DNA of 7,880 nucleotides, from the NCBI GenBank assembly GCA_965662565.1, contig CBFIHS010000065.1, forward strand, positions 1-7,880, given 5' to 3'. Both the position numbers and the translations under genes were made by a program. This document shows positions 1-5,779 of this stretch, piece by piece. How positions within the stretch are numbered: position 1 is the first letter of the stretch; each line of letters opens with the position of its first letter. Under the pieces are notes generated by a model that was given only the letters and a program-made list of their open reading frames with translations, made no database searches and was not told the origin of the DNA. Origin of the DNA: UBA5109 sp965662565 (GTDB taxonomy: Bacteria > Pseudomonadota > Gammaproteobacteria > Pseudomonadales > Pseudohongiellaceae).

Positions 1-35
1 TGAGGCGCTTTTCCCAAACTCCTTCAGCAAGGAAT

Positions 36-59
36 CACTTGATAAAAAATGTTCAAGTG
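36..59 (+). promoter_or_regulatory. Small hairpin in the btuC leader
   Basis: CACTTGA at 36-42 and TCAAGTG at 53-59 are perfect inverted arms of 7 bp around a 10-base AT-rich loop. The element ends about 9 bases before the putative btuC ribosome binding site. No T-run follows, so it is not a classical terminator. No conserved cobalamin riboswitch box was seen in the visible leader, although a riboswitch could lie upstream of the window. Its role is unknown, and such a short stem can arise by chance. Confidence 0.25.
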
Positions 60-67
60 CTGGAATT

Positions 68-73
68 GAGAGG
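68..73 (+). promoter_or_regulatory. Ribosome binding site deciding the btuC start
   Basis: GAGAGG at 68-73 sits 8 bases before TTG at 82, a good Shine-Dalgarno spacing. The longer in-frame candidate, GTG at 73, overlaps this motif and has only a weak GGAA upstream. The site therefore favours TTG 82 as the start codon. Confidence 0.5.
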
Positions 74-81
74 TGTGTCCC

Positions 82-1125
82 TTGGAGCGCCTAAATCATA
101 GAAAAGTCATCATTGGACTGCTCTTGACTCTGCCTTGCATGATCTTACTTTATTTGGCGCTAGGACCCAGTTTCATTTCTCCCTTTGAGCTTTTCGAAAA
201 TTTCACAAGGAGTGATTCAACCACTCCCCTCTCATTAGATTCACTGATTCTCACCTCGATCCGATTGCCCAGGGCACTCATGGCTGGATTAGTAGGCGCT
301 TCATTAGCTAGTTGTGGTGCCGCCATGCAAGGGCTTTTTAGAAATCCTCTTGCAGACCCATCACTTATTGGCGTCTCCAGCGGCGCCTCGGCTGGAGCAA
401 GTTTTATGATCGTATTTGGCATTGGCTTTATTGATAGCTCTCAATTGCTAGGGCTTTCCTTAGTAAGCATTGGCGCCGTTGTCGGAGCTGTTGTTGCCGT
501 TTTTCTAGTGTATCGATTGGCTACTTCTTCCTATGGAACATCGGTAGTCACAATGCTTCTTTCAGGTGTTGCGATTGGTGCTGTCGCAAGCGCACTGAAT
601 AACTTATTCAGTTATTTTGCAGACAGTGAGATGCTTCGGAGAATAAGCGTTTGGGAAATGGGAAACTTAGATGGAGCTGATTGGAATAGAGTGCTCATGA
701 TCGCAGCTGTTGGCCTAATCTTAGCGATTCGATTACCAAAACACAGTTTGGCATTGAATGCTTTTTTATTAGGCGAATCTGAAGCTCGTTATTTAGGTAT
801 TGATGTTAATGCCGTAAAGAAAGAATTAGTTTTTTTAACCGCGCTTGCAGTTGGTATATCCGTAGTTATTTCTGGAAACATCGCCTTTGTTGGCTTAGTT
901 GTCCCTCACATCCTGCGCGGATTTATTGGGCCCGATCATCGTTATCTACTTCCAAGTTCAGCCTTAGCTGGTGCGATTCTTCTCATTGTTGCAGACATGA
1001 TTGCCAGAACCCTTATTGCCCCTGCAGAACTGCCGGCGGGAATTTTAACAGCACTCGTTGGAGCTCCGGTATTTTTTTACTTATTGATCCGTGGAAAATC
1101 TCTCAATAATCCGGAGAAATTGTAG
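82..1125 (+). CDS. btuC: BtuC-like vitamin B12 ABC transporter permease (FecCD family)
   Basis: Integral inner-membrane permease of a BtuCDF-type importer; it forms the translocation path for cobalamin or related corrinoids. The protein is about 347 residues from TTG 82 (350 from GTG 73), normal for FecCD permeases, with about ten hydrophobic segments. Numbering from GTG 73, family motifs seen are RLPR (64-67), QGLFRNPLADPSLIGVSSG (86-104), the cytoplasmic coupling segment GLVVPHILR (274-282) that contacts the ATPase, and the C-terminal ELPAGILTALVGAPVFF. The FecCD family also carries iron-siderophores and haem, so sequence alone does not settle the substrate. The neighbouring cobU, cobT, cobS and btuF point clearly to corrinoids. 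It is first of the visible operon and is followed by btuD after 19 bases. TTG is preferred as start because GAGAGG lies 8 bases upstream, but this is not certain. Confidence 0.9.
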   Translation: MERLNHRKVIIGLLLTLPCMILLYLALGPSFISPFELFENFTRSDSTTPLSLDSLILTSIRLPRALMAGLVGASLASCGAAMQGLFRNPLADPSLIGVSSGASAGASFMIVFGIGFIDSSQLLGLSLVSIGAVVGAVVAVFLVYRLATSSYGTSVVTMLLSGVAIGAVASALNNLFSYFADSEMLRRISVWEMGNLDGADWNRVLMIAAVGLILAIRLPKHSLALNAFLLGESEARYLGIDVNAVKKELVFLTALAVGISVVISGNIAFVGLVVPHILRGFIGPDHRYLLPSSALAGAILLIVADMIARTLIAPAELPAGILTALVGAPVFFYLLIRGKSLNNPEKL

Positions 1126-1144
1126 CCCTTGCTACACAAAAACT

Positions 1145-1918
1145 ATGATTCTTTCCCTCAATAATCTCAGCGCAACAATCAGTTCAAACATCACTTTAAC
1201 TGATATTAATTTACAGCTTGAAGCGGGTACAGTCACTGCGATCATTGGTCCTAATGGTGCCGGTAAGACGAGTTTGCTGCGTGCTATCTGCAAAGACCTT
1301 CCCATTACAAATGGCTCCATTACCTTTAACGGAAGGGATAATTCGACATGGACTGCCCAAGATAAAGCGACCTGTTTAGCGGTTCTACCCCAGCATTCAG
1401 CCTTGGAGTTTCCTTTTTCAGTTAATGAGGTTGTGACCATGGGAAGAATTCCCCACAGTACATCAACCAAACGTAACCAGCATATCGTGCAAGAAGCTTT
1501 AACTTTGGTGGACTGCAAACATTTAGCTCAGCGTTCTTATGTGAATCTATCTGGCGGTGAAAAACAACGAGTCCAATTAGCCAGAGTGGCAGCGCAAATC
1601 TGGGAATCGGTTGATAGTGGCAGCCGTTGTTTAATTTTGGATGAGCCTTCTGCCTCATTAGACCTAGCTCACCAAGAGATGATAGTTCGGATGTTTAAGT
1701 TTTTCTCAGCTCAAGGCGTCGCAATTTTAGTTGTCTTACATGATTTAAATTTGGCCGCGAAGTGCGCTCATCAATTGCTAGTTCTAAAGGATGCAAAGAC
1801 GGCTGCACTTGGGTCTCCAGAATCCGTAATAAGCCAAAAAATGTTAAAAGAGGTTTTTTCAATTGACGCTCAGATTCAAACGAATCCTCTCAGCGATACA
1901 CCGATGGTGCTTACCTAA
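1145..1918 (+). CDS. btuD: BtuD-like vitamin B12 ABC transporter ATP-binding protein
   Basis: Cytoplasmic ATPase of the importer, powering corrinoid transport through BtuC. From ATG 1145 it has 257 residues, usual for BtuD/FepC/HmuV-type subunits. All nucleotide-binding motifs are intact: Walker A GPNGAGKT (35-42), Q-loop glutamine at 83 (LPQHS), ABC signature LSGGEKQRVQLARV (135-148), Walker B CLILDEPSASLD (162-173) and the H-loop histidine at 199 (VLHDLNLAA). A longer reading from GTG 1091 would overlap btuC and add an 18-residue stretch unlike the family, so ATG 1145, where the normal first beta strand begins (MILSLNNLS), is chosen. No strong Shine-Dalgarno precedes it; translational coupling to btuC 19 bases upstream is likely. 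Its TAA shares one base with the cobU ATG. The closest match by feel is to haem/B12-type importers; the B12 assignment rests on context. Confidence 0.9.
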   Translation: MILSLNNLSATISSNITLTDINLQLEAGTVTAIIGPNGAGKTSLLRAICKDLPITNGSITFNGRDNSTWTAQDKATCLAVLPQHSALEFPFSVNEVVTMGRIPHSTSTKRNQHIVQEALTLVDCKHLAQRSYVNLSGGEKQRVQLARVAAQIWESVDSGSRCLILDEPSASLDLAHQEMIVRMFKFFSAQGVAILVVLHDLNLAAKCAHQLLVLKDAKTAALGSPESVISQKMLKEVFSIDAQIQTNPLSDTPMVLT

Positions 1919-2460
1919 TGGCTAAGCTTTATTTTGTGTTGGGAGGCGCACGCTCAGGGAAAAGCCGTTATGCATTGAAGCTTGGGGCCGAACTTGCCAA
2001 AGCGAAGAACACACAGCCCCTTTTCGTAGCGACAGCAACAGCCTATGACAATGAAATGAAAGCAAGAATTGAGAAACATCAAAGAGAAAGATCAAAATCT
2101 ACAGGGGCACAGTGGAACTTAATCGAAGAGCCCCTAGCGTTGGCCGACGTACTTAAAGAGCGATGCATTGCTGATTCTGTGACTGTTATAGACTGCTTAA
2201 CACTTTGGATAAGTAATTGCCTGCATCTGAAGCAATGGCAAGATCAGCAAACAGAACTATTGAACTGCCTGCCCTCTTTACAGGGCACAATCATTTTTGT
2301 CAGCAATGAAACTGGCTTAGGTATTGTTCCTTTAGGAGAGCTAAGCAGACAATACATTGATGAAAGTGGTTTCTTCCATCAACGTTTGGCAGAACTATCT
2401 GATGAAGTGACCTTTCTGGTAGCTGGACTCCCTCAAACATTGAAGAGCAGCATCGATTAA
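1918..2460 (+). CDS. cobU: CobU/CobP bifunctional adenosylcobinamide kinase / guanylyltransferase
   Basis: Cytoplasmic enzyme of nucleotide-loop assembly. It phosphorylates adenosylcobinamide on the aminopropanol arm and then transfers GMP to give adenosylcobinamide-GDP, the substrate of CobS. The 180-residue length matches the family. Seen in order: P-loop GGARSGKS (9-16), the DNEMKARIEKHQRER segment (44-58) whose His54 corresponds to the region of the guanylylated histidine in Salmonella CobU, the Walker-B-like VTVIDCLTLW (88-97), and the conserved VSNETGLGIVP (128-138). The ATG overlaps the btuD TAA by one base (TAATG), implying translational coupling. The kinase activity is what permits salvage of imported cobinamide, so it fits directly with the adjacent transporter. 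All key residues I can identify are present. Confidence 0.95.
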   Translation: MAKLYFVLGGARSGKSRYALKLGAELAKAKNTQPLFVATATAYDNEMKARIEKHQRERSKSTGAQWNLIEEPLALADVLKERCIADSVTVIDCLTLWISNCLHLKQWQDQQTELLNCLPSLQGTIIFVSNETGLGIVPLGELSRQYIDESGFFHQRLAELSDEVTFLVAGLPQTLKSSID

Positions 2461-2474
2461 TCGAATTAATTCGA
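2461..2474. repeat. 14-bp perfect palindrome between cobU and cobT
   Basis: TCGAATTAATTCGA starts directly after the cobU stop and is its own reverse complement over all 14 bases. It just precedes the AAGGA motif of cobT. It could be a weak operator or chance in AT-rich DNA; there is no loop, so it is not a hairpin terminator. Confidence 0.4.
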
Positions 2475-2478
2475 AGGA
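2474..2478 (+). promoter_or_regulatory. Putative cobT ribosome binding site
   Basis: AAGGA at 2474-2478 lies 14 bases before the cobT ATG at 2493, longer than the usual spacing. No better motif is closer, and the ATG begins the conserved reading of the family. It overlaps the last base of the palindrome at 2461-2474. Confidence 0.35.
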
Positions 2479-2492
2479 AAGAACTAGTCACT

Positions 2493-3524
2493 ATGAATTG
2501 GATAACAGATACGGCAAAACCCATTGATAACAAATCAATAGATTTAGCATTAGCACGGCAATCAACTTTAACAAAACCTGCAGGTTCATTGGGCCGCCTC
2601 GAAGAGTTAGCGGTAGCTTTTTCGGGCTGGCAGGGAACTGAAAAGCCCATAATTGATACCATCCAAATTGTTGTATTTGCTGCTGATCATGGAATAGCTA
2701 CTCAAGCCGTCTCAGCTTTTCCTCAACAAGTGACCGTTGAAATGATCAAAAACTTCTGCAGAGGTGGTGCGGCAATTTCAGTCTTAGCTCGACAGTTAGA
2801 GACAGGTTTTTTAGTCGTGAACATGGGCACAGCAAATGAAACTTCTGCAATGACTAAGCTTGTTTCAGAGCCTGTTGCAGCTGGCACTAATGATTTCTCC
2901 AAGACTGGCGCGATGACATTTGAACAATTACAGCAGGCTCTTTTAACTGGCGCAGACAGAGTGAATCCTGAGGCGCATATGTTCATAGGTGGCGAGATGG
3001 GCATTGGTAACACCAGCTCTGCGACAGCTTTAGGCTGTGCTTATATGACTAAGTCAGCGGCAGACTTAGTTGGGAGAGGGAGCGGAATCGATGACTCTAC
3101 CCTAACTCGAAAAACGCAGCTTATTGATCAAGCCTTAGACCTTCATGCTAAAGAATTAATAAACCCTTTAAGCGTACTGCAATTGTTGGGAGGGTTTGAG
3201 ATTGCAGCACTCACTGGGGCTTATATCAGAGCAGCTCAAGTAGGTGTCCCAATCCTGGTGGATGGCTTTATCAGTACAGCGGCCGCAATAGCTGCTGTGG
3301 CTATTAACCCCAGTTGTCGGCAGTGGATGTTTTTCAGTCATCAATCTAATGAACAAGGTCATCGCTCAATGTTGGATTTCTTGCAGGCTAAACCATCACT
3401 GGATTTCGGGATGCGACTAGGAGAAGGCTGTGGCGCGGCGCTATGTGTACCTCTCATTAAATCGGCTTGCTTACTCCAAAGCCAGATGGCGACTTTCGAA
3501 GAAGCCGCTGTAAGTGAAGCCTAA
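2493..3524 (+). CDS. cobT: CobT nicotinate-nucleotide--dimethylbenzimidazole phosphoribosyltransferase
   Basis: Cytoplasmic enzyme that transfers phosphoribose from nicotinate mononucleotide to the lower-ligand base (classically 5,6-dimethylbenzimidazole), giving alpha-ribazole-5'-phosphate for CobS. It has 343 residues, close to the roughly 350 typical. Conserved stretches in order: KPAGSLGRLEELA (28-40), FAADHGIA (62-69) followed by VSAFPQQVT (73-81), NFCRGGAAISVLAR (87-100), FIGGEMGIGNTSSATAL (164-180), VGRGSGID (193-200), VDGFISTAAAIAA (256-268), SNEQGH (285-290) and MRLGEGCGAAL (307-317). Glu311 in that last motif corresponds to the proposed catalytic Glu317 of Salmonella CobT. It lies 32 bases after cobU and 2 bases before cobS. 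Which benzimidazole or purine base it uses cannot be read from sequence. Confidence 0.95.
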   Translation: MNWITDTAKPIDNKSIDLALARQSTLTKPAGSLGRLEELAVAFSGWQGTEKPIIDTIQIVVFAADHGIATQAVSAFPQQVTVEMIKNFCRGGAAISVLARQLETGFLVVNMGTANETSAMTKLVSEPVAAGTNDFSKTGAMTFEQLQQALLTGADRVNPEAHMFIGGEMGIGNTSSATALGCAYMTKSAADLVGRGSGIDDSTLTRKTQLIDQALDLHAKELINPLSVLQLLGGFEIAALTGAYIRAAQVGVPILVDGFISTAAAIAAVAINPSCRQWMFFSHQSNEQGHRSMLDFLQAKPSLDFGMRLGEGCGAALCVPLIKSACLLQSQMATFEEAAVSEA

Positions 3525-3526
3525 AG

Positions 3527-4369
3527 ATGTCTGAGGAAGACGATACACTACGAGAAGAACTCTCTAAAAATAAGGGTGAGAGCAGGCCAATCTCGCCTGC
3601 CCTCTCCAATCATTCTTCAAAGATAAAAACCTTATTTATACCCTTGATCACAGCTTTTGCCTTTCTAACTCAACTCCCCCTCGCACGCTATGCGCGCTTC
3701 GATGAAGAAGCCATTCGTAAATCTATTTATTTTTATCCCATAGCGGGGCTGGCCTTAGGTTTGGTTCTCGTTTTGGCGCAGATGATTTTGCCTTTTACGT
3801 CTCTGTTAAATGCAGCAATTTTACTCGTATTACTAGTCGCTAGTACTGGCGCCCTTCACCTTGATGGTTTAGCCGATTGTACTGACGCTTGGTATGGAGG
3901 ATTAGGGGATAAAAAAAGAACACTTGAGATAATGAAAGATTCTCATACGGGTGCGATGGCTTCTGTTTCAGTTTCAATGCTTCTGATTGCAAAAACGGCG
4001 GCAATCTATCAAGTCTTAGTCGATGATCAAACCGTGTTGTTACTATTAGCACCGTTTATAGCCCGAACTGCGGTCCTGGGTTTGTTCTTATCAAGCCCCT
4101 ATATAGGAACAGGGCCTATTGGCTCGGCATTAGCTCGGGCTGATTCAGGTTTGCTCTACCTAATGCTGGTGGCCTCTGTCGTCTTTTGTTTTTTGCTAGT
4201 TCCATCAGTCAGCATCGCCCTACTCTTGTTATTCCTACTCGTGTTGGGGTGGGGACTTCGCTCTATTTTTCTCAACAGATTGGATGGCTTTACCGGAGAT
4301 TGTGCTGGTGCATTCATTGAAGTGTTTGAGCTATTCACTTTAGTCGGTGGTGTGCTTGTCTTTTCTTGA
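3527..4369 (+). CDS. cobS: CobS adenosylcobalamin (5'-phosphate) synthase, with N-terminal extension
   Basis: Polytopic inner-membrane enzyme that joins adenosylcobinamide-GDP to alpha-ribazole(-phosphate), the last assembly step. Family motifs are clear: the start of the conserved domain at FLTQLPLARYARF (46-58), then GALHLDGLADCTDAWYGG (108-125) with its acidic metal-binding residues, RTLEIMKDSHTGAMA (131-145), and GFTGDCAGAFIEVFE (254-268). Several hydrophobic helices fill 66-108, 145-190 and 205-250. At 280 residues it exceeds the roughly 250 typical, because about 33 hydrophilic, acidic residues precede the first membrane segment (MSEEDDTLREEL...). ATG 3527 comes 2 bases after the cobT stop with only a weak Shine-Dalgarno. 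An internal TTG near 3644 would give a more usual length but lacks a ribosome site. It ends the contiguous part of the operon. Confidence 0.93.
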   Translation: MSEEDDTLREELSKNKGESRPISPALSNHSSKIKTLFIPLITAFAFLTQLPLARYARFDEEAIRKSIYFYPIAGLALGLVLVLAQMILPFTSLLNAAILLVLLVASTGALHLDGLADCTDAWYGGLGDKKRTLEIMKDSHTGAMASVSVSMLLIAKTAAIYQVLVDDQTVLLLLAPFIARTAVLGLFLSSPYIGTGPIGSALARADSGLLYLMLVASVVFCFLLVPSVSIALLLLFLLVLGWGLRSIFLNRLDGFTGDCAGAFIEVFELFTLVGGVLVFS

Positions 4370-4495
4370 TGCTAATTCTGCTGCGCTGATCCTTTTAAGG
4401 GCTTAGGTCAATTTCTGGTGTAAGGTCTTGGGTTGGAGCAGAAGCTCTTAAGGGTTCAGAGCAGCAAAATAAGCAAAAGAGTAGACTAGAGCATG

Positions 4496-4516
4496 AGAGT
4501 GGAGAGTGGAGAATGG
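4496..4516. repeat. Three tandem copies of a 7-bp unit
   Basis: AGAGTGG at 4496-4502 is repeated at 4503-4509 and, with one change (AGAATGG), at 4510-4516. It lies in the eroded gap between cobS and the cobD remnant. Slippage during gene decay would explain it; no function is visible. Confidence 0.6.
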
Positions 4517-4552
4517 CGAGAGCAACTTCATCAATGGTCACCATCATTCTCC
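4508..4552. repeat. Imperfectly spaced inverted repeat in the cobS-btuF gap
   Basis: GGAGAATG at 4508-4515 is the reverse complement of CATTCTCC at 4545-4552, with 29 bases between the arms. The spacer contains the odd palindrome ATGGTCACCAT at 4534-4544. It has no T-run and is not a convincing terminator; it may be chance. Confidence 0.3.
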
Positions 4553-4584
4553 TGTTAAAAAACTTCTCTTTTAAGACAGACTAG

Positions 4585-4752
4585 GGAAATGAGGATGAGT
4601 GTTCTGAACTATACAATCAACTAGGTGAGCGAGGTATTTTGATGTGGTTGTTTAAGGTTGATGGAGAACTCTCAGCACTGCATCTTGGCTTACTTTCACG
4701 AAAATCTAAAACTGAATTTATGAATCAAATAGAAAGTTTAGTGCTTCCGTAA
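4585..4752 (+). pseudogene. cobD: C-terminal remnant of threonine-phosphate decarboxylase (CobD/CobC)
   Basis: An open stretch of 55 codons runs from just after a TAG at 4582 to a TAA at 4750 and has no start codon at its head. It reads ...CSELYNQLGERGILMWLF, then SALHLGLLSRKSKTEF and MNQIESLVLP. This follows the C-terminal pattern of the PLP-dependent L-threonine-O-3-phosphate decarboxylases: a helix, then L...L..RGILVR.F, a short linker, (S)LR(F)GLP, then a final helix. That enzyme makes the (R)-1-amino-2-propanol phosphate used to build cobinamide. Two conserved arginines look lost: Trp (TGG) stands where GILVR is expected, and His (CAT) stands where the substrate-binding Arg of LRFGLP is expected; each fits one C-to-T or G-to-A transition. 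The other roughly 300 residues are missing or eroded. The position between cobS and btuF is natural for cobD in a B12 operon. A small intact gene starting at ATG 4642 (36 codons) would be too short to fold as an enzyme. Confidence 0.65.
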
Positions 4753-4780
4753 ATCAATTGGATAGAAACGAAAAACTAAT

Positions 4781-5698
4781 ATGGCAATCTGTAAAAAAAC
4801 TATAACTGACAAACTTGGCTTAGCCTGCTGTTTACGTAATGCATTGACAGTCCTGATTGTTTTTTTCTCTATTCAGTCTTTTGCCCAAGTTGAAGTAGTA
4901 GATGATTTGGGAAACACTGTGAGCTTAGCTCAGCATGCGAATCGGATCGTAAGCCTTGCTCCTCATATCACTGAGACTCTCTATGCAGCTGGAGCTGGAG
5001 ATAAAATTGTTGCTACTGTGCGCTTTAGTGACTATCCCGAAGCCGCCCTTGATTTACCCATCATCGGCTCATACAAAGAGGTCTCTTATGAATCTCTGTT
5101 AGCACTAGAGCCCGATCTGGTGATTGCGTGGGCAAGTGGGAACGGAAATGAAATTATTGCTCGCATAAAGTCTTTAGGCCTCAAAGTGTTTTTAGATGAA
5201 CCTAGAGAGCTTAAAGACATTGCCTATTCCTTAAAACGATTCGGAATTCTCGCCGGCACTGAAACACAAGGAAATAAAGAAGCCGACTACTTTCTTGCAG
5301 AGTTAAACGCATTGACTACACGTCAGCATCAGAGCGAAGTAGTTGATGTATTCTATCAAGTTTGGAATGAACCCTTGACCACACTGAATGGTGAGCATCT
5401 TATTTCAGATATTATCCGCCTTTGTGGTGGCAGAAATATCTTCTCAGATGTTGTTCCATTAGCCCCAGTTGTTAACATTGAATCAGTACTTAATGCTGAC
5501 CCTGATGTAATCGTGGTCAGTGGCATGAGTAATGAAAGGCCTGAATGGCTAAATGAGTGGGCTCATTGGCCAAGCCTGCAAGCTGTTCAGAATGCGCAGT
5601 TGCATTTCATCCCCCCCGACATCATTCAACGTAACTCACCGCGTGTCATTCAGGGCGCGAAAATGATGTGTGACATCGTCGCTGGAGTCAATCCATAA
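4781..5698 (+). CDS. btuF: BtuF-like periplasmic cobalamin-binding protein
   Basis: Periplasmic substrate-binding component of the importer; it binds cobalamin or cobinamide and docks on BtuC. The protein has 305 residues. Residues 1-35 look like a Sec signal: basic start (KK, R19), hydrophobic core ALTVLIVFFSIQ, and a probable cut after SFA (35/36). There is no lipobox, so it should be soluble. The mature part shows the helical-backbone type III binding fold: VVDDLGNTVSLAQHANRIVS (39-58), LAPHITETLYAAGAGDKIVA (59-78), the conserved SYESLLALEPDLVIAW (102-117), ASGNGNEII, and later LNGEHLISDIIRLCGGRNIF (202-221) and VNIESVLNADPDVIVVSG (231-248). It is separated from cobS by the gap with the decayed cobD, so it may now need its own promoter; none with convincing -35 and -10 boxes was found. 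Context makes B12 far likelier than haem or siderophore. Confidence 0.9.
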   Translation: MAICKKTITDKLGLACCLRNALTVLIVFFSIQSFAQVEVVDDLGNTVSLAQHANRIVSLAPHITETLYAAGAGDKIVATVRFSDYPEAALDLPIIGSYKEVSYESLLALEPDLVIAWASGNGNEIIARIKSLGLKVFLDEPRELKDIAYSLKRFGILAGTETQGNKEADYFLAELNALTTRQHQSEVVDVFYQVWNEPLTTLNGEHLISDIIRLCGGRNIFSDVVPLAPVVNIESVLNADPDVIVVSGMSNERPEWLNEWAHWPSLQAVQNAQLHFIPPDIIQRNSPRVIQGAKMMCDIVAGVNP

Positions 5699-5724
5699 TT
5701 AAGCGCAACCTTTCCAACTAGAAT

Positions 5725-5749
5725 AATCAAGTAATCTGACCCCTTGATT
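5725..5749. terminator. Weak hairpin in the convergent btuF / membrane-protein gap
   Basis: AATCAAG at 5725-5731 pairs with CTTGATT at 5743-5749 around an 11-base loop; CTTGATT occurs again at 5751-5757. The stem is AT-rich and no long T-run follows on either strand, so it is at best a weak bidirectional terminator between two converging genes. The gap (5699-5779) holds nothing else recognisable. Confidence 0.3.
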
Positions 5750-5779
5750 TCTTGATTTACTTAAGAAGTATCACTAATG

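Larger units (their letters stand above)
4370..4584. other. Non-coding gap after cobS, likely eroded DNA
   Basis: The 215 bases between cobS and the recognisable cobD remnant carry stops in all forward frames and no convincing gene. A short forward stretch at 4499-4555 reads VESGEWREQLHQW..., which could be a further, frame-shifted piece of the decarboxylase (its mid C-terminal region often has a W..QL pattern), but this is weak. No rho-independent terminator was found after cobS; the inverted arms at 4508-4515 and 4545-4552 are 29 bases apart and lack a T-run. I recognise no piece of cbiB or of a cobC-type phosphatase here. Confidence 0.5.

Noticed and set aside
1..94. Tail of an upstream gene, read in the frame open from position 2 to the TAA at 92
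   Set aside because: Thirty codons with no recognisable family pattern (ending CVPWSA) that overlap the btuC start; two frames are open here by chance, so no upstream gene can be supported.
1122..1135. GTAGC-CCTT-GCTAC mini-hairpin over the btuC stop as a terminator
   Set aside because: Only 5 bp and no T-run; btuD follows within 10 bases, so termination would make no sense.
1091..1144. Longer btuD start at GTG 1091
   Set aside because: It adds 18 residues unlike the ABC family, overlaps btuC, and has no ribosome site; the family N-terminus matches ATG 1145.
3590..3605. GCCTGCC resembling the 3' part of the cobalamin riboswitch B12 box
   Set aside because: It lies inside cobS, lacks the preceding AGGAGA core and the other riboswitch helices.
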